DNA of 64,000 bases, from contig NC_052354.1 of NCBI RefSeq assembly GCF_009727055.1, positions 4,231,303-4,295,302 of the forward strand, in the 5' to 3' direction. Origin of the DNA: Benincasa hispida (lineage: Eukaryota > Streptophyta > Magnoliopsida > Cucurbitales > Cucurbitaceae). Position numbers and translations under genes: made by a program. The notes below the pieces were generated by a model, which did no database searches, had not been told where the DNA came from, and saw only the letters and a list, made by a program, of their open reading frames with translations. Each line of letters opens with the position of its first letter. Within the stretch, counting starts at the first letter, position 1. This document shows, one piece after another, positions 10,361-22,143 of this stretch.

Positions 10361-11799
10361 TGAAAACTGGTTAGAGCTTCTGTGATACAAAAAAATGGAT
10401 ACTAATGGTTTAGAGAAGAAAACTAAAGTGATTTTTCTTCTAATAATCAACTCTCCAAGTGGGTGGCCAAATGATTCTCTCTCTTTCTCTCATTTGGAAT
10501 TTCATTAGGTGGCCTCAATGGTTTTCAAATCTATTATTATGTTTAAATTTTATATTCGTTTCATCTTTTGAGGCTTTATACTTTTTTAAATAAACAGTTT
10601 TGATGGCCCCATTTTTTCTTTGGAAATTTATGGAATCCATGTTTGACTAATATGACATCAAGGTCCATGGAGTTCAAATGGTTTTTCAACATATATTTTT
10701 TATTGTTGGTGTTCATATATCTATATTTCTATATGAATATTTATTTTACCTTTTATTATCTTTATTCATTCCATATTTGCAAAAGGTCTTTCTTCTATAT
10801 ATCGAGATCTAATGTGCACATATTCAATATGAAAACGAGATTAATATTCCTATTCCTCCAATTTTGTATATAATTTTGGCTTTTAAACAAAACCCTAGCC
10901 GCTACCACCACCACAAAAAAACCCTAGTTGCTGCTCCGGAATTCGAGTCGCCGATGTCAAACGACGACCACAACCACCACAAAACCCGCCGCACCTTTTC
11001 TTCCTCTGTAATAAAATCCTAGTGGCCCCTAAAAAATCCTAGTCGTCACCTAATTATCACCATTGCTAGAACCCTAGCTGCCAAATGAAATGGCACACTC
11101 AACTTCCAACAATCTCGGGTTAACTTTACTAGGGTCTTGTCATTGTAGTCCTTGGGTACCACTACCATTGCTGGTCAATCTTACAACAACCGTCGTCGCT
11201 GCCGATTTGCCTTAAAATAGCCACCATCCTTAATTGTGTTGAAGCGTCACTGCTAGTGGAAGAAGAAGTGTTTGATGTGAGTTTTGTGCTCGTGTGATCC
11301 TCCATCATTGACGTCGTCGTCCGTGTCTTATGCCATCATTGTCGGTGCCTTTCTCTATATTGTCGAGTTCATGCTCATGTTGTCCATCGTTGCTCGTTGT
11401 TGTCTTCCGTCAAATTAGCTGCTCATGATCGTGTCTTTAGTTTTTTTTTTCTTTTGTTATGGTCCAGTTCACCTTTCCAGTTTGGTTCACTCTTTATTTG
11501 AATCGGTCCAATCAAAAAATTGGGTTCGACATCTGATTTGGTCCAACATTTAGTTTTGCTTGGTCTATTGGTTTTTTATTTAAAATCTAGTTCATTTGGT
11601 TTGGTTCACGTGTGGTATGGTTCAATTTTTTATTTTGGTTGGTTTAAAACTGGTTTGGGTTGCTTCTATTGGATCTGGTATAAAAACTCTTTCTTTTTTT
11701 GGTTGAATTCTACTATTTGTTAAATTTTCTACAATCTTACGAGAGAAAATTCATTAAATCCTAGAACTGCCACCCACCAATATTCCATCTAATAATTCA
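10361..11799. other. Spacer without recognisable gene
   Basis: The first part would hold the promoter of the TIR gene; a CT-rich tract lies at 10472-10492. From 10890 there are several AAACCCTAG-like words and GC-richer, CNN-repetitive text (ccaccaccac, cgtcgtcg) up to about 11420. From 11460 to 11690 there are repeats of a tggttyggttc type. I see no coding domain. Confidence 0.5.
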
Positions 11800-11849
11800 T
11801 GTGTATCTTTGACTCATACAGGTCCGAAGACATTCTCATATAGTAATTC

Positions 11850-12240
11850 ATCTCCGTCAGTTATTTACTTCGAAGCTTCATATCACATGACTATTTCTTC
11901 CTCTTTCTTAATTCGTGCTCTCCATCATATTGCAATGAGAAAATTAGAGTCGTTGATGGTTGTTTTTCTTCTATTGCAAGAAAAGAAACTATTAAATTGA
12001 CTGAAAATATTTCTCTCGAATCTGTCTTACATTTTCTAAAATTAGCCCATAATATTTTATCTATTTCTAAACTTTCCAAAGATTCTAATTGTCGTGTTAC
12101 ATTCTTTGAATCTCATTGCATTTTCTAGGATCAGGATTCGGGGAGTATGATTGGGAGTGCTAGGATGCTTGACGGTCTCTACTACTTTGATGAAGATTCT
12201 TTAAGCAATAAAATAACTCATAGTCTTAGTAGTATCAGTT
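11850..12240 (+). pseudogene. copia protease and pre-integrase region
   Basis: A degenerate protease motif (FEASYHMT, where the family has DSGA-x-HMT) at about 11867-11895 is followed by RVVDGCFSSIARKETIKL, ESVLHFLKLAHNILSISKLS and SNCRVTFFESHCIF, then GLYYFDED. These blocks precede integrase in copia polyproteins. The active-site DSG is lost. Confidence 0.8.
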
Positions 12241-12369
12241 CTCTTTCTGTTTAAGAACGAATTATACTTTGATATCATATACAAGGACATCCCATTTTTT
12301 TCTTATCTCAAATATTTACTTCTAATTTTATTTAAGGGAGTTGATTGTTCATCTTTTGATGGTGAAAGT

Positions 12370-13360
12370 TACATTTTCTTGCAAACAAATTCATCAGGCA
12401 CATATTTTCCAAAACCTTATAAGGCTTCAAAACCTCTTTATTTAATTCATGTCGATGTTTGGGATCCTTCTAAGATTACGACTCATAGTGGAAAAATATT
12501 GTTTTTTAGTTTTATTGATGATCATACTTGTTTATCTTGTGTTTATTTAATGCAAAAAAAGATTTGTGGTGAAAGACATTTTAAAACATTTTTACAATAT
12601 GATTAAAACCCAATTTCAAACCAAAATTTGCATTTTGCACTAGGATAATGGAACTGAGTACTTCAATGAGCTTTTTGGTGAATTTTTTAAAGACAAAGGA
12701 ATTCATCAATCTATATGTCAATACTCCTCAATAAAACGAGATTGTTAAAAGGAAAAAATAGGCCTTTACTTGAAGTGACACGTGCTATAGTGTTTTCTAT
12801 ACATGTTTCAAAATATCTATGGGGGAAGCAATTCACACAGCTACCTACCTAATAAATAGAATGCCTAGTAAGATCTTGAATTTTAAAACTTTCATCGACT
12901 GCCTTAAAAAAGATTTATTAACATCCCGCATATATTCTGAATTACCCCTCAAAGTTTTTGTGTGTGCTACTTGTGTTCACATACTCGATCAATTCTTGTC
13001 CAAACTTGATCATATGGCTGATAAATGCATTTTTGTGGGTTACTCTTCAAATAGAAAAGGTAATAAATATTTTGATCTTCTGACGAAAAAACTGTTTGTG
13101 AGTATGGATGTGTCTTTTTTAGAAAATAAACTCTATTTTCCCCCAAAATATTCTTCAGAGGGAGAAATCAAATCTGAAAGAAAATTTTTGGGATGTTTGT
13201 ATTCCTTTTCTCATTCCTATTGTTCAGATGTTACTAGTTCTATAATATCAAGTATAAAAACTTCTCAATCAGGGCAAGAAATACTACGAAATGATCATGT
13301 TGATCAAGTGCCTGAGTTTAAGTTTTATAGTAGAAGATCATTCAAGGGAACCAAGACAAG
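12370..13360 (+). pseudogene. copia integrase
   Basis: Fragments include LIHVDVWDPSKI and FFSFIDDHTCLSCVYLMQKK (12379-12606), a DNGTEYFNE block at 12644-12670 and an intact stretch at 12819-13364 with ATYLINRMPSKIL, KVFVCATCVHI, ADKCIFVGYSSNRKGNKYF and KLFVSMDVSF. Stops occur between blocks, e.g. 12601-12606 and about 12745. Confidence 0.87.
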
Positions 13361-13639
13361 ATAGTTGGTCCTTCAGAAAACCAATCAGAGACTCCGACGA
13401 TTGAAACTAGTAATTCTTCTTCTATTCCTACTCCTTCAACTATTCAAAGTACTTTTCTAGTACTATCTGATCTCGATGTTTTCATTGCTCTTAAAAAAGG
13501 TATTCAAAGTTGTACCAAATATCCTATTGCAAACTTTATGTCATATAAAAAATTATCAAATAGTCATAGATCTTTCACATCCAAGATTAATGACTTGTTT
13601 GTTCCAAAGATTATACATGAGACTTTAGATGATCCAAAT

Positions 13640-14275
13640 TGAAAATTAGCACTTATGGAGTAGATGAATGCTCTAAAACCAAATGACACTTGGGAAATAG
13701 TAGAATTACCTAAGAATAAGAAATCAGTGGGGTGTAAATGGCTATTTGCCATAAAGTGTCATGCTGATGGTAGTGTTGAAAGATACAAAGCCAGACTAGT
13801 AGCTAATGATTCACCAGACATATGGAATCGATTATCACGAAACATTTTCCTCTGTTGTAAAAATTAACTTTATTAGAGTTCTTTTGTCTCTTGCAGTTAA
13901 TTTAGATTGGTCCCTTTACCAAATTGAAGTAAAAAATGCTTTTCTGAATGGTAATCTGGAGGAAGAGGTCTTTATGAGCTTACCATTAGGTTTTGAGAAG
14001 GAGCTTGGCTGTAGTAAAATTTACAATTTTTTTTTTAGAAAAAAAAAACTCTCTATGGCCTTAAACGGTCTCCAAGCATTTTGAAAAAGTTGTGTCCAGT
14101 TATGGATTTCTTTCGAGTCAAACAGATCATACATTATTTTATAAACACTCAGAGAATAATAAGATCTCAATTTTGATTGATTATGTAGATGATATTATTC
14201 TCATAGGTGATGATCAAGAAGGCTTAGTTGATCTCAAGAAAAAACTGCATGTAAATTTCAAATTAAGGACTTAGA
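13640..14275 (+). pseudogene. copia reverse transcriptase
   Basis: NALKPNDTWEIVELPKNKKS and VGCKWLFAIK lead into KARLVA, then a frameshift near 13810. Next come YGIDYHETFSSVVK, LYQIEVKNAFLNGNLEEEVF and a T/A-rich slip at 14029-14048. The catalytic YVDD box (ILIDYVDDIILIG) lies near 14170-14208. At least three frameshifts are present. Confidence 0.88.
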
Positions 14276-14775
14276 AACGTTGAAATATTTCCTTGTAAGA
14301 TCAATGAAGAGGATCTTTGTTAACCAAAGAAAGTATGTTCTTGACTTACTTAAAGAAACAGGCTTACTTGATTACAAGGTTGCAAAAATTCCTATTGAAC
14401 TTAACCTAAAGCGTCTATTAGCAAAAGTATAAGAAGTAAAGGACAAGGAACGATATTAGAGACTTTTTCTTAGATTAATTTATTTGTCTCATACACGTGC
14501 TGATATTGCATATGTTGTGAGCATGTTTAGTCAGTTTCTTTGAAAGGATCTCTTGAAAAAGGTATTTGATTCAAAAGGAATAATCACTTCCAAATAGAAG
14601 TTTGCACTGATGCAGATTAGGTAGGAAGTACAATAGATAGAAGATCTATCTCTAGTTACTTTTCATTCATTGGAGGAAATTTGGTTCCTTGGAGAAGTAA
14701 AAAACAAAATTTGGTGGCCAGAAGTAGTGTTGAAGTAGAAATTAGAGTCTTGGCTCATAGAATTTGTGAGGGCAT
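14276..14775 (+). pseudogene. copia RT end and RNase H, strongly decayed
   Basis: ETLKYFL, NQRKYVLDLLKETGLLDYK, SHTRADIAYVVSMFSQF and the RNase H blocks (LVTFHSLEE, VVLK, RACCKVFKG at the end) can be followed through many stops. There is no polypurine tract or LTR start after it that I can support. Confidence 0.7.
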
Positions 14776-14799
14776 GTTGTAAGGTTTTTAAAGGATATA

Positions 14800-16165
14800 T
14801 ATTTTGTATGTTAACTCCCTCAAAATCGTGTTGATTGTTTTCTTTTAATGCTAATTTTGTAGGTAAAACGGTCCCCGAGATGATTAGGAATTATTAAGAG
14901 AAAATTGGGCCTAAAGGATAAAAAAATGACCAAGAAAATCAACTAAATAGAAGAGAATCAGAAAAGTTACCAAATTCCATCGAGTAACGAGTAATGCCAT
15001 CGAATTTCAGCATCATGACCTTAGGAAAAGCATCGACCAACGCTTGAAGATAAAATGCTCACTTCTACTGCAAAACAGAGCCGTGTTGCAATGCTCCTCA
15101 TAGCATTGCAACGTTCCCCACAGCATTGCAACGCTCCGAATTTTGATGCGATTCATCCTACACGCGTGCTTCACGCAATGCAGCGTCAATCACCAACGTT
15201 ACGTCTCAAGCACAATGCTTCTTGGCCTTTTTGTAATTTATCGTTCCAACGCTAGCCTTAGCATCACGACACTACACTGCAAGTATAAATAATTTTTCTT
15301 TCATTTTTGCTGAAAGAGGGAGCACGATTTCAATGGAGGCTGGAATTTATCTCTATATCAATTAGTCTCCTATGGTAATTTTGTTTCCTACTTAGTGTAG
15401 ATTTTGATTTCTTTTTGGATTGTAATCAATAACTTGTAATTCTTCATAAATTTGTCTATGGATTTGTGAAGTAATTGAATCTTATTTCTAATTCAAAAGT
15501 TCTTGCAAATTCTTTTGAGTTTTTTACTTGTTATTATCATTAGCAATACGATTTGAGCTTTTTTTAATCCGTTTTAATTCTTGAACTATGTTGAATTATC
15601 TATATCTTGAACATGATTAGCCTAGATGCTTGATTTTGTCACATTCACTCATGATTAAATACGTTCATTTTAATGTATTCGATAGAATGTCTAGCCAAGA
15701 TCTTCAAGAGGCAATAGTAATTATATGTTGAATCGCTATCCTAGGATGCATTAATTACTAGATTTGAAGAAAATTCAGTTAATTGAGTAAGCTATCTTAA
15801 CAATTAATCGACGCAATTGAATCCTAGAACTTAATGCATGTGTTTTCTCTTCTATATGGCCGCTATCGAACCCAATAGGTGTAGAACTATATAGATTGAT
15901 TATGCTTAGGGCTATCCTACCTTAATTGTTGATTAGGACGCTTTCTTGACTTGGTTATGCTAGTTTCTCGCCTTTGTAGAGACTAATTTAATATATTTAA
16001 GTAAGTAGTTACGAGCTTAATCCGATTGTGAATTAAATTTGTAGAATTCAATGATAGGAATTGCATTGAACATCTAATCTTGCTTAGAATTGCATTGAAC
16101 GTCTAACTCTGATTAGAAGCAAGATTGTTCTAAATTTGGTTACAACCATCCTTTATCTTTTGATT
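14800..16165 (+). repeat. LTR-like sequence, probably gypsy
   Basis: The text looks like a plant Ty3-gypsy LTR plus leader: a ...tttgtaggtaaaacg start region near 14860, three copies of a gcattgcaacg word at 15080-15133, a TATA-like tataaat at about 15285 and a transcript-like T-rich downstream part. No inverted TG...CA ends or coding domains were identified, so boundaries and class are uncertain. It contains no supportable gene. Confidence 0.35.
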
Positions 16166-16169
16166 TTTA

Positions 16170-16396
16170 ACATTACCTTCTGCTGACGGTTCTTTTTAGC
16201 GTTGACATAAATCCTCCATCTTTTTTTCGTCGTGAAATCTTTTTTTCCTGGCGATAAGGCTTTTTGGGACGGGAAAGGTTTTCCTGGCAATAATGCCAAT
16301 GGTCAAAATTCTGTCGGAAAAGGTTTTCCCTGATGATTTTTTGACTTTTTCCGACGGTTTCATCTATCGGAAAAAGTCGAATTTCTTGTAATGTAG
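16170..16396. mobile_element. End of a CACTA-type DNA transposon
   Basis: The right edge reads ttcttgtaatg, the complement of CATTACAAGAA, one change from the CACTACAAGAA terminus typical of many plant CACTA elements. Inside are the characteristic subterminal repeats: gactttttccga paired with tcggaaaaagtc as a hairpin at 16343-16378, plus tcggaaaaggttttccctga and related copies from 16240. The other terminus was not found. No transposase is seen. Confidence 0.6.
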
Positions 16397-16471
16397 GTTG
16401 TTAAATTACTATTTGAATAAGAATAAACATACGTATCATAATTATTAAGGTTCTCTTTGATAATTATTTTC

Positions 16472-16761
16472 GTCCCGTTTGGTAATCAATTGGTTTTTTA
16501 CTTTTGTTTTTGAAAATTAAACCTATAGATATTACTTCTACATCCAAATTTCTTCATTTTTTATCTACTTTCTACCAGAGGTTTAAAAAACCTCACCAAC
16601 TTTTAAAAACTAAAAAAGTAGCTTTTAAAAATTTTCTTTTGTTTTTGGAAATTGTCTAAGAATTGAATCATTGTACTTAAGAAAGATACAAATCATTTGT
16701 AAGAAATAGGCTTAATTTTCAAAAATAAAAAATAAATAATGAAATGGTTACTAAACGAGAC
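16472..16761. mobile_element. MITE, copy A (about 290 bp)
   Basis: Left end gtcccgtttggtaatca (16472-16488) and right end tggttactaaacgagac (16745-16761) form imperfect 17-bp terminal inverted repeats (13 of 17). The interior is AT-rich and noncoding. It matches copy B along most of its length in the same orientation. Confidence 0.68.
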
Positions 16762-17031
16762 TTTTACTTTTCGTTTTTATTTTTAAAAATTAATCACATT
16801 TTATCACATTTTCTTATAAGAGTTTGCAACTTTCTTAAGTACGAAAATTGAATTTTTAACCAAAATTCAAAAACAATAATAAGTTTTAAAAACTATTTTT
16901 TTTTAGTTTTCATTATTTAGCTTGATTTTTAAAATATATTGGTAAAAGGTAGATGACAAAACAAGATGTTAAAGGTAGAAGGAATGTTTATGAATTTAGT
17001 TTTGAAAAAATTAAAAACGAAATATTCAAAC

Positions 17032-17325
17032 GTCATTTGATAACTATTTTTTTTTTTTTTTTTTTTTTTGAAAATTAAGTCTTATGGACATTACTTCCAT
17101 CTCCAAATTTCTTGTTATCTAATCTACACCATTTGTTTAAGAAATCAAGTAAAATTTTGAGAACTAAAAAAAGTAGCATTCAAAAAGTTGTTTTTGTTTT
17201 TAGAATTTGGCTAAGAATTCAACCATTATACTTAAAAACATGCAAATCATTATAAAAATTTGGATGAAATAGACATAGTTTTTAAAAAATAAAAACGAAA
17301 AAATCAAATAATTATGAAACAGGAC
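17032..17325. mobile_element. MITE, copy B (about 294 bp)
   Basis: It starts gtcatttgataacta and ends attatgaaacaggac, equivalent to the ends of copy A. The interior shares ordered words with copy A: gaaaattaa, attacttc, ccaaatttctt, actaaaaaaagtagc, caaatcat. A T run at about 17047-17069 expands near its left end. Confidence 0.62.
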
Positions 17326-18321
17326 CTCAAATGTTCATGGATTTGACCATAGACAATTTTCATGGATTTGACCATAGACAGTTAATCTTACATATATGTG
17401 TATTAGTTACAATTTTTTGAATTTTAAAATTAAAAATGTCTAAAGAAAATAAAAGAGAATGTAAAATCTTAATTAGATATATTATTGAGAATTAACATAG
17501 GTTTAGGAGCATATGGGTTTTAATTAATATTTGTAGGTATTGTCGGTGGGCAATGCCTCCTCTTTTGGCTCGCCTTTTTTTCCTCTCTAAAGATGATGAT
17601 GAGGTAGGTACAAGGAAAATATTTTTTTTTTTATTTTTCGAAAAGGAGAAGGAAAATACTGTAAACAAGTTATCATGTTTGTCTTATTTTATTATTTCAA
17701 ATTGTCATGATAGCGACAACCCTACAAAGTTTAAGGCTTTTTTTTTTTAATGTTTTACTTTTATACTTGGTCCTTGTTCTATAAATCTCAAAACTCTGAC
17801 ATCTTATCTTTATGGTTTCGAAAAATTAATGTACACTCTTTATTTAATTATTTCTTGCCAAGCCTATATATATATATATATATAAAAGAAAAGGTGAAAA
17901 AAGCTTTATTTGTTTCCTTTGATACAATTTCATCCTAGTTTGTGATAAAAATTCCCATTTTTTTTCATGTGACAACTTATTTTCAAATGACTAAAATTAT
18001 TTTGTTATTTTTATATTTACTAAAAATATATTTTTAATCATGCCAAATCAATTTTAGTTATACTATAAAAATTATTTTTAAAAGTGTAAAAAAATTAAAC
18101 ATTCAATTAATTTCAAGTAATTAAAGATGTGTTTTAAATAAGAAAAAAAATATTGTAAACAATAATTCAAAATAACTCCTAAACATGTATCTAAATAGCA
18201 AAAGAATTGTAATTGAAACTAAATACTAGCATCTAAATTAATCTTTATGGTTTCATTAGGTGTGTCCTAGTTGTAAATGTACCAAAAGTATAAAATAATA
18301 TAATCTCTAATACATTGTCCA
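17326..18321. other. AT-rich spacer
   Basis: I see no gene. It contains a direct repeat of atggatttgaccatagaca at about 17337-17379, a short TA microsatellite at 17866-17883 and homopolymer runs. Confidence 0.55.
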
Positions 18322-19890
18322 ATGGAGAATATGTTCGATGGAATACTTTCTTAGATGTATTGCCATATCCCAAGGATTAGGACTACTTTTTATAGGTCGG
18401 TGAAATCTTTATGTTCAAAACCCCGATTCAAATAATCATTTATTTGGTGCTTCTGAATGAGAAGGAAGTGCCATTCTAACCCTTCTCAAGGGGATTCCAT
18501 CTGTAAATGGCTAACTGATATAGCTAGCACAATTTAGCTATTGCATTTTTTTTTTTTGTTGGTCATATGTATAGAACTAACGTTGGGATTGGACACATTA
18601 TAAAAGTTCTTTTAGAAGCACATACTCCGCCGGGGGAACGATTGGGGCGTGGACATAAAGGTCTTTATGACACAATCAATAAGTCAATTCATTTTAAATT
18701 AGGTCTTGTTTTAGTCTTTTTAGGAGTTATTACTTTCTTAGTAGCTCAGCATATGTACGTTTTACCTACTTATGCGTTCATAGAACAAGACCTTACCACT
18801 CAAGCTTTGTTATATACCCATCACCAATACATAGCATGATACATTATGACAGGAGCTTTTGCTCATGGAACTATATTTTATATTCGAGATTACAATCCAG
18901 AACAGAATGAGGATAATGTATTGGCAAGAATGTTAGACCATAAAGAAGCTATCATATCCCATATAAGTTGGGCCAACCTTTTTATAAGGTTCCATACTTT
19001 GGGGCTTTATGTTCATAATGATATCATGTTTACTTTTCGTACTTTGGAAAAACAAATCTTAATTGAATCCATGTTTGCCCAATGAATTCAATACGCTCAT
19101 GATAAAACTTCATATGGCTTTGATGTACTTTTATCTTCAACAAGTAGCCTGACATTCAATGCGAGTTGAAGCATATGGTTGTCAGGTTGGTTAAATGTTG
19201 TTAATGAGAATAGTAATTCAGTATTCTTAACAATAGGACTTGGAGACTTCTTGGTTGATCATGCTATTGCTTTAGGTTTACATACAACTACATTGATCTT
19301 AGTAAAAGCTACTTTAGATGCGTGTGGTTCTAAATTAATGCCAGATAAAAAAGATTTTGGTTATAGTTTTCCTTGCGATGGTCCGGGATGAGGTGATATT
19401 TATGATATTTCGGCTTGGAACGCCTTTTATTTGGTAGTTTTCTTGATGTTAAATGCGATTGGATGAGTAACTTTTTATTGGCACTAGAAGCACATCACAT
19501 TATGATAGGGTAACATTTCACAGTTTAATAAATCTTTCACTTATTTGATGGGATGGTTAAGCGATTATCTATGATTAAACTCTTCAGAACTTATCAATGG
19601 ATATAATTCTTTTTGTATAAATAGTTTATCAGTCTGGGCGTGGATGTTTTTATTTGAACATCTTGTTTGGGCTACTAGATTTATGTTCTTAATTTCCTGG
19701 TGCGGATATTGGCAAGAATTGATTGAAACTTTAGCATGGGCTCATGAACACACACCTTTGGCTAATTTGATTCGATTGAGAGATAAATAAGTTGCTTTTT
19801 CCACTGTGCAAGCAAGATTAGTTCGATTTAGCCCACATTTACTTATGCGACTTTCTTGATTGCCTCTACATAAGGAAAATTTAGTTAATT
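18322..19890 (+). pseudogene. psaB: psaB, 5'-truncated plastid copy
   Basis: Photosystem I apoprotein A2. The copy begins near residue 210 of about 734 (GEYVRWNTFLDVLP at 18330) and runs to the C-terminus. Recognisable stretches are [59 protein letters not shown] and [20 protein letters not shown]. The Fe-S cluster loop F-P-C-D-G-P-G is present, but stops interrupt the frame at 18837, 19083 and 19389, among others. In plastids the protein binds the P700 and antenna chlorophylls; this nuclear copy cannot make it. Confidence 0.93.
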
Positions 19891-20010
19891 TTGCATGTGT
19901 TGTATCCACGAAAATATCATTTCTTTCGATGGAGAAGGGGATCTTCCTTCTTATATTTCAACATCTAGGATCCGGCTTGTATCATTGATACTACTAGGAA
20001 CTGAGCCATT

Positions 20011-20313
20011 ATGGCAAGGAAAAAGTTTAATTCAGATAGAGAAGAAGAGGTAAAAATTGGAACAAAAATATCATTTGATTTGTCGATCTTTAAAAAATAA
20101 ATAAGCAAAGTTCCATCATTGAGTGAGAAATGAAAAATTCATGGAAAGTTACAATCCCTACCGTGTAATAGTGCATCTACACATCTTCATCAACGTTGTT
20201 TTTTAACCAGAAGATCGAAAGCCAACTATCGAGACTTTGGGTTCTTTGACACATGCTTCGTGAAATTGTTCATGCATGCTTGTTGCCTAGGACAAGAAGA
20301 TCAAGTTGGTAAG
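20011..20313 (+). pseudogene. rps14: rps14, plastid copy
   Basis: Plastid small-subunit ribosomal protein S14, in its native place after psaB. It starts ATGGCAAGGAAAA (an extra A shifts the frame at once) and ends with the CATGCTTGTTGCC ... AGATCAAGTTGG block. The body follows the plastid gene base by base with many transitions and at least two stops. Confidence 0.88.
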
Positions 20314-20461
20314 GATTCAAATGTCCCTTTCTATTAATTTCTATGATTATAGAGGGACCTCTTTATTATTATGTATAAATGGATAATTATATTTATACAG
20401 ATGTGGTATATGGGAGCATTCAATCTTTGTTTTTCTATTAGTTCATTGTTTTTCTGTTTAT

Positions 20462-20536
20462 TACGAGGTAGAGCAGCTGGGTAGCTCGCAAGGCTCATAA
20501 CCTTGAAGTCATGGGTTCAAATCCTGTCTTCACAAA
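20462..20536 (+). pseudogene. trnfM: trnfM-CAU, plastid copy
   Basis: Anticodon arm aaggctcataacctt (CAT anticodon kept) and T-arm gggttcaaatcc are intact. The acceptor stem has mismatches (acgaggt against cttcaca), so folding would be weak. It lies after rps14 as in plastid genomes. Confidence 0.87.
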
Positions 20537-20725
20537 ACTTTTATGTTTAAAAAATTGATGTTTGATCTTGATAACTATTAATTAATTAATTACTATTAAT
20601 ATTAGCTTTTTTTCTTTCCAGATGGGAGGAAAAGAAGGGGGGAGGATAGAACCACTATACTATCACGGTCAACTATATAATTTATCCTATTAAATGAAAA
20701 ACATTAACCTATTATCCTCATGTTT

Positions 20726-20797
20726 GATGGATAGCCGGAATTAAACCTGCATCTTCTCCTTAGCAAGGAGAAATTTTACCATTCAACTATATCCACA
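20726..20797 (-). pseudogene. trnG: trnG-GCC, plastid copy with altered anticodon
   Basis: The minus-strand sequence runs gtggatatagttgaatggta ... ggtttaattccggctatccat. The anticodon loop reads cttGCTaag where plastid trnG has GCC. The D- and T-arms remain recognisable. Native neighbour order (trnfM, trnG, psbZ) is kept. Confidence 0.83.
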
Positions 20798-21306
20798 TTT
20801 TTATTATCTGCAACGTATAGTATATATCAATGCAAAGCTAGCTTATTATACTAGGCTATTAATACTAGGCTAGAGTATACTAGGCTATTTTATATACTTT
20901 ATATATAGATTTAACCAATTATATATTATATAATATTTATTTATATAAAGGATATATTATACTATCCTATTTGATTATACTATCCTATTTGTTTTTCTAA
21001 TATTTAGAATTAATCTTTATAGCTAAGTTAAGATAATTATCTATTTTTTTTATATAATCATATATAATATATAGTTTCTCTATTATCAATATCTAAGTAT
21101 TATTATATACTTTAAGATATATTGTTTTTATGTGAATTATGTGAGATATATTAAATTTTGACAATACAAGCAAGAGACCCCTCCTTTTAATCTTTTTCTT
21201 TATTTGAATTTTTCATTTTTAGGACTTATATTGCATTTTAATGTGTCTCACGATTCGAAAGAATTAGGGGAGGGTCGCTTAATTTTTGTATCGAGAATGA
21301 AGATGT
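20798..21306. other. Plastid trnG-psbZ spacer
   Basis: Very AT-rich, with several copies of an actaggcta / ctatcctattt type word (20840-21000). It is larger than I expect for this plastid spacer and may have local duplications. I see no gene. Confidence 0.5.
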
Positions 21307-21477
21307 TTAAGAGATAATAGAATTAAGGATACCCCAAAATAAGACTAATGCCATCGATAATGATGTACCGGCAAATACAACATTTTTGTTACCTGAACAA
21401 CCATAAGGAGAAGCAAATATAACAGGCACACTAATCACTAAAATTGAGTGAAGTAACAATTAATGTAAAAATATCAT
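21307..21477 (-). pseudogene. psbZ: psbZ, plastid copy
   Basis: Small photosystem II subunit. Minus-strand text gives VTS, then a shifted [27 protein letters not shown] and WGILNSIIS stop. The first third is shortened (ATG at 21477 followed almost at once by the FALI segment) and at least one stop lies in the first membrane helix region. Orientation relative to trnG and psbC matches the plastid genome. Confidence 0.85.
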
Positions 21478-21821
21478 GTTTCTGATCCTCCAATCTACTA
21501 ACAAAATATACCATTTGATCCCTTTACCAGCGAACCAAAATTTTGATAAAATGTATCAGGGAGGGATTTTACCATAAATTCATTAATTCTATATTACTTC
21601 TTACATTTTTAATACTTTAGCATGCATGGGATTGAGGGTAGTCTTTTTTTTACTTCATAGTAAGGGGTACACTGAATTATATAAATATATCTATATACAT
21701 TCACATAAACTTATAGATTCACGCCAAATATTTGTCTATAGTATAGACAGTAATGGTAGCAACTTATATGTGAATGTTCTATTCAATGAGATGAAATATA
21801 AATCACACAAAAATTATTTTT

Positions 21822-21917
21822 AAGAGAGATAGTCAAGTGGTTGATAACTCCAATCTTAAAACTAATATAGTTCGAAACAAAGAACTATCGAGGGTTCAAA
21901 TCCCTTTCTCTCTCCTT
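21822..21917 (+). pseudogene. trnS: trnS-UGA, plastid copy with altered anticodon
   Basis: A class II serine tRNA with long variable arm (tatagttcgaaacaaagaac) and T-arm gagggttcaaatccc. The anticodon loop reads cttAAaa, i.e. TAA in place of TGA. Stem mismatches are present. It sits between psbZ and psbC as in plastids. Confidence 0.85.
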
Positions 21918-22143
21918 TTACCTGGCGAATAAATTTGTTTCCTTATTTATTGGTTTTACCCGGCTCAGTATCATAAAAGGGAATGTCTTGGCTAGGTGTG
22001 ATAACTGAGCCAAAATAGAAAAAAAAATTGATAAAAATGAAGAAAGGACAAAGGAAGACTTTTAAAATATAATTCGATCCGTCCAGCTTGATATGTATGG
22101 TGGAATCAATTTGATTTTGACTTCAAGCATTAGATCGTTTGTC

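Larger units (their letters stand above)
11800..14775 (+). mobile_element. copia element remnant without clear LTRs
   Basis: Protease, integrase, RT and RNase H fragments lie in copia order on the plus strand over 3 kb, all frameshifted. The 5' gag and both LTRs could not be recognised. It is the most decayed copia copy in the window apart from the edge fragment at 63.2 kb. Confidence 0.85.

Noticed and set aside
10643..10873. 76-codon open frame, very Phe/Tyr-rich
   Set aside because: Composition reflects T-rich DNA; no signal, domain or gene context.
10890..11075. AAACCCTAG words as an interstitial telomere
   Set aside because: Only three or four isolated words with no tandem arrangement.
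15055..15255. 66-codon open frame
   Set aside because: Built on the repeated gcattgcaacg word in an LTR-like stretch; no protein-like features.
16343..16378. Hairpin as a microRNA precursor
   Set aside because: The 12-bp arms are too short and it fits CACTA subterminal repeats.
17866..17883. TA microsatellite, and GA microsatellite at 61150-61167
   Set aside because: Short simple repeats, ordinary for plant spacer and intron DNA; not worth separate entries.
20462..20536. Functional trnfM gene
   Set aside because: The acceptor stem does not pair and the surrounding genes are decayed plastid copies.
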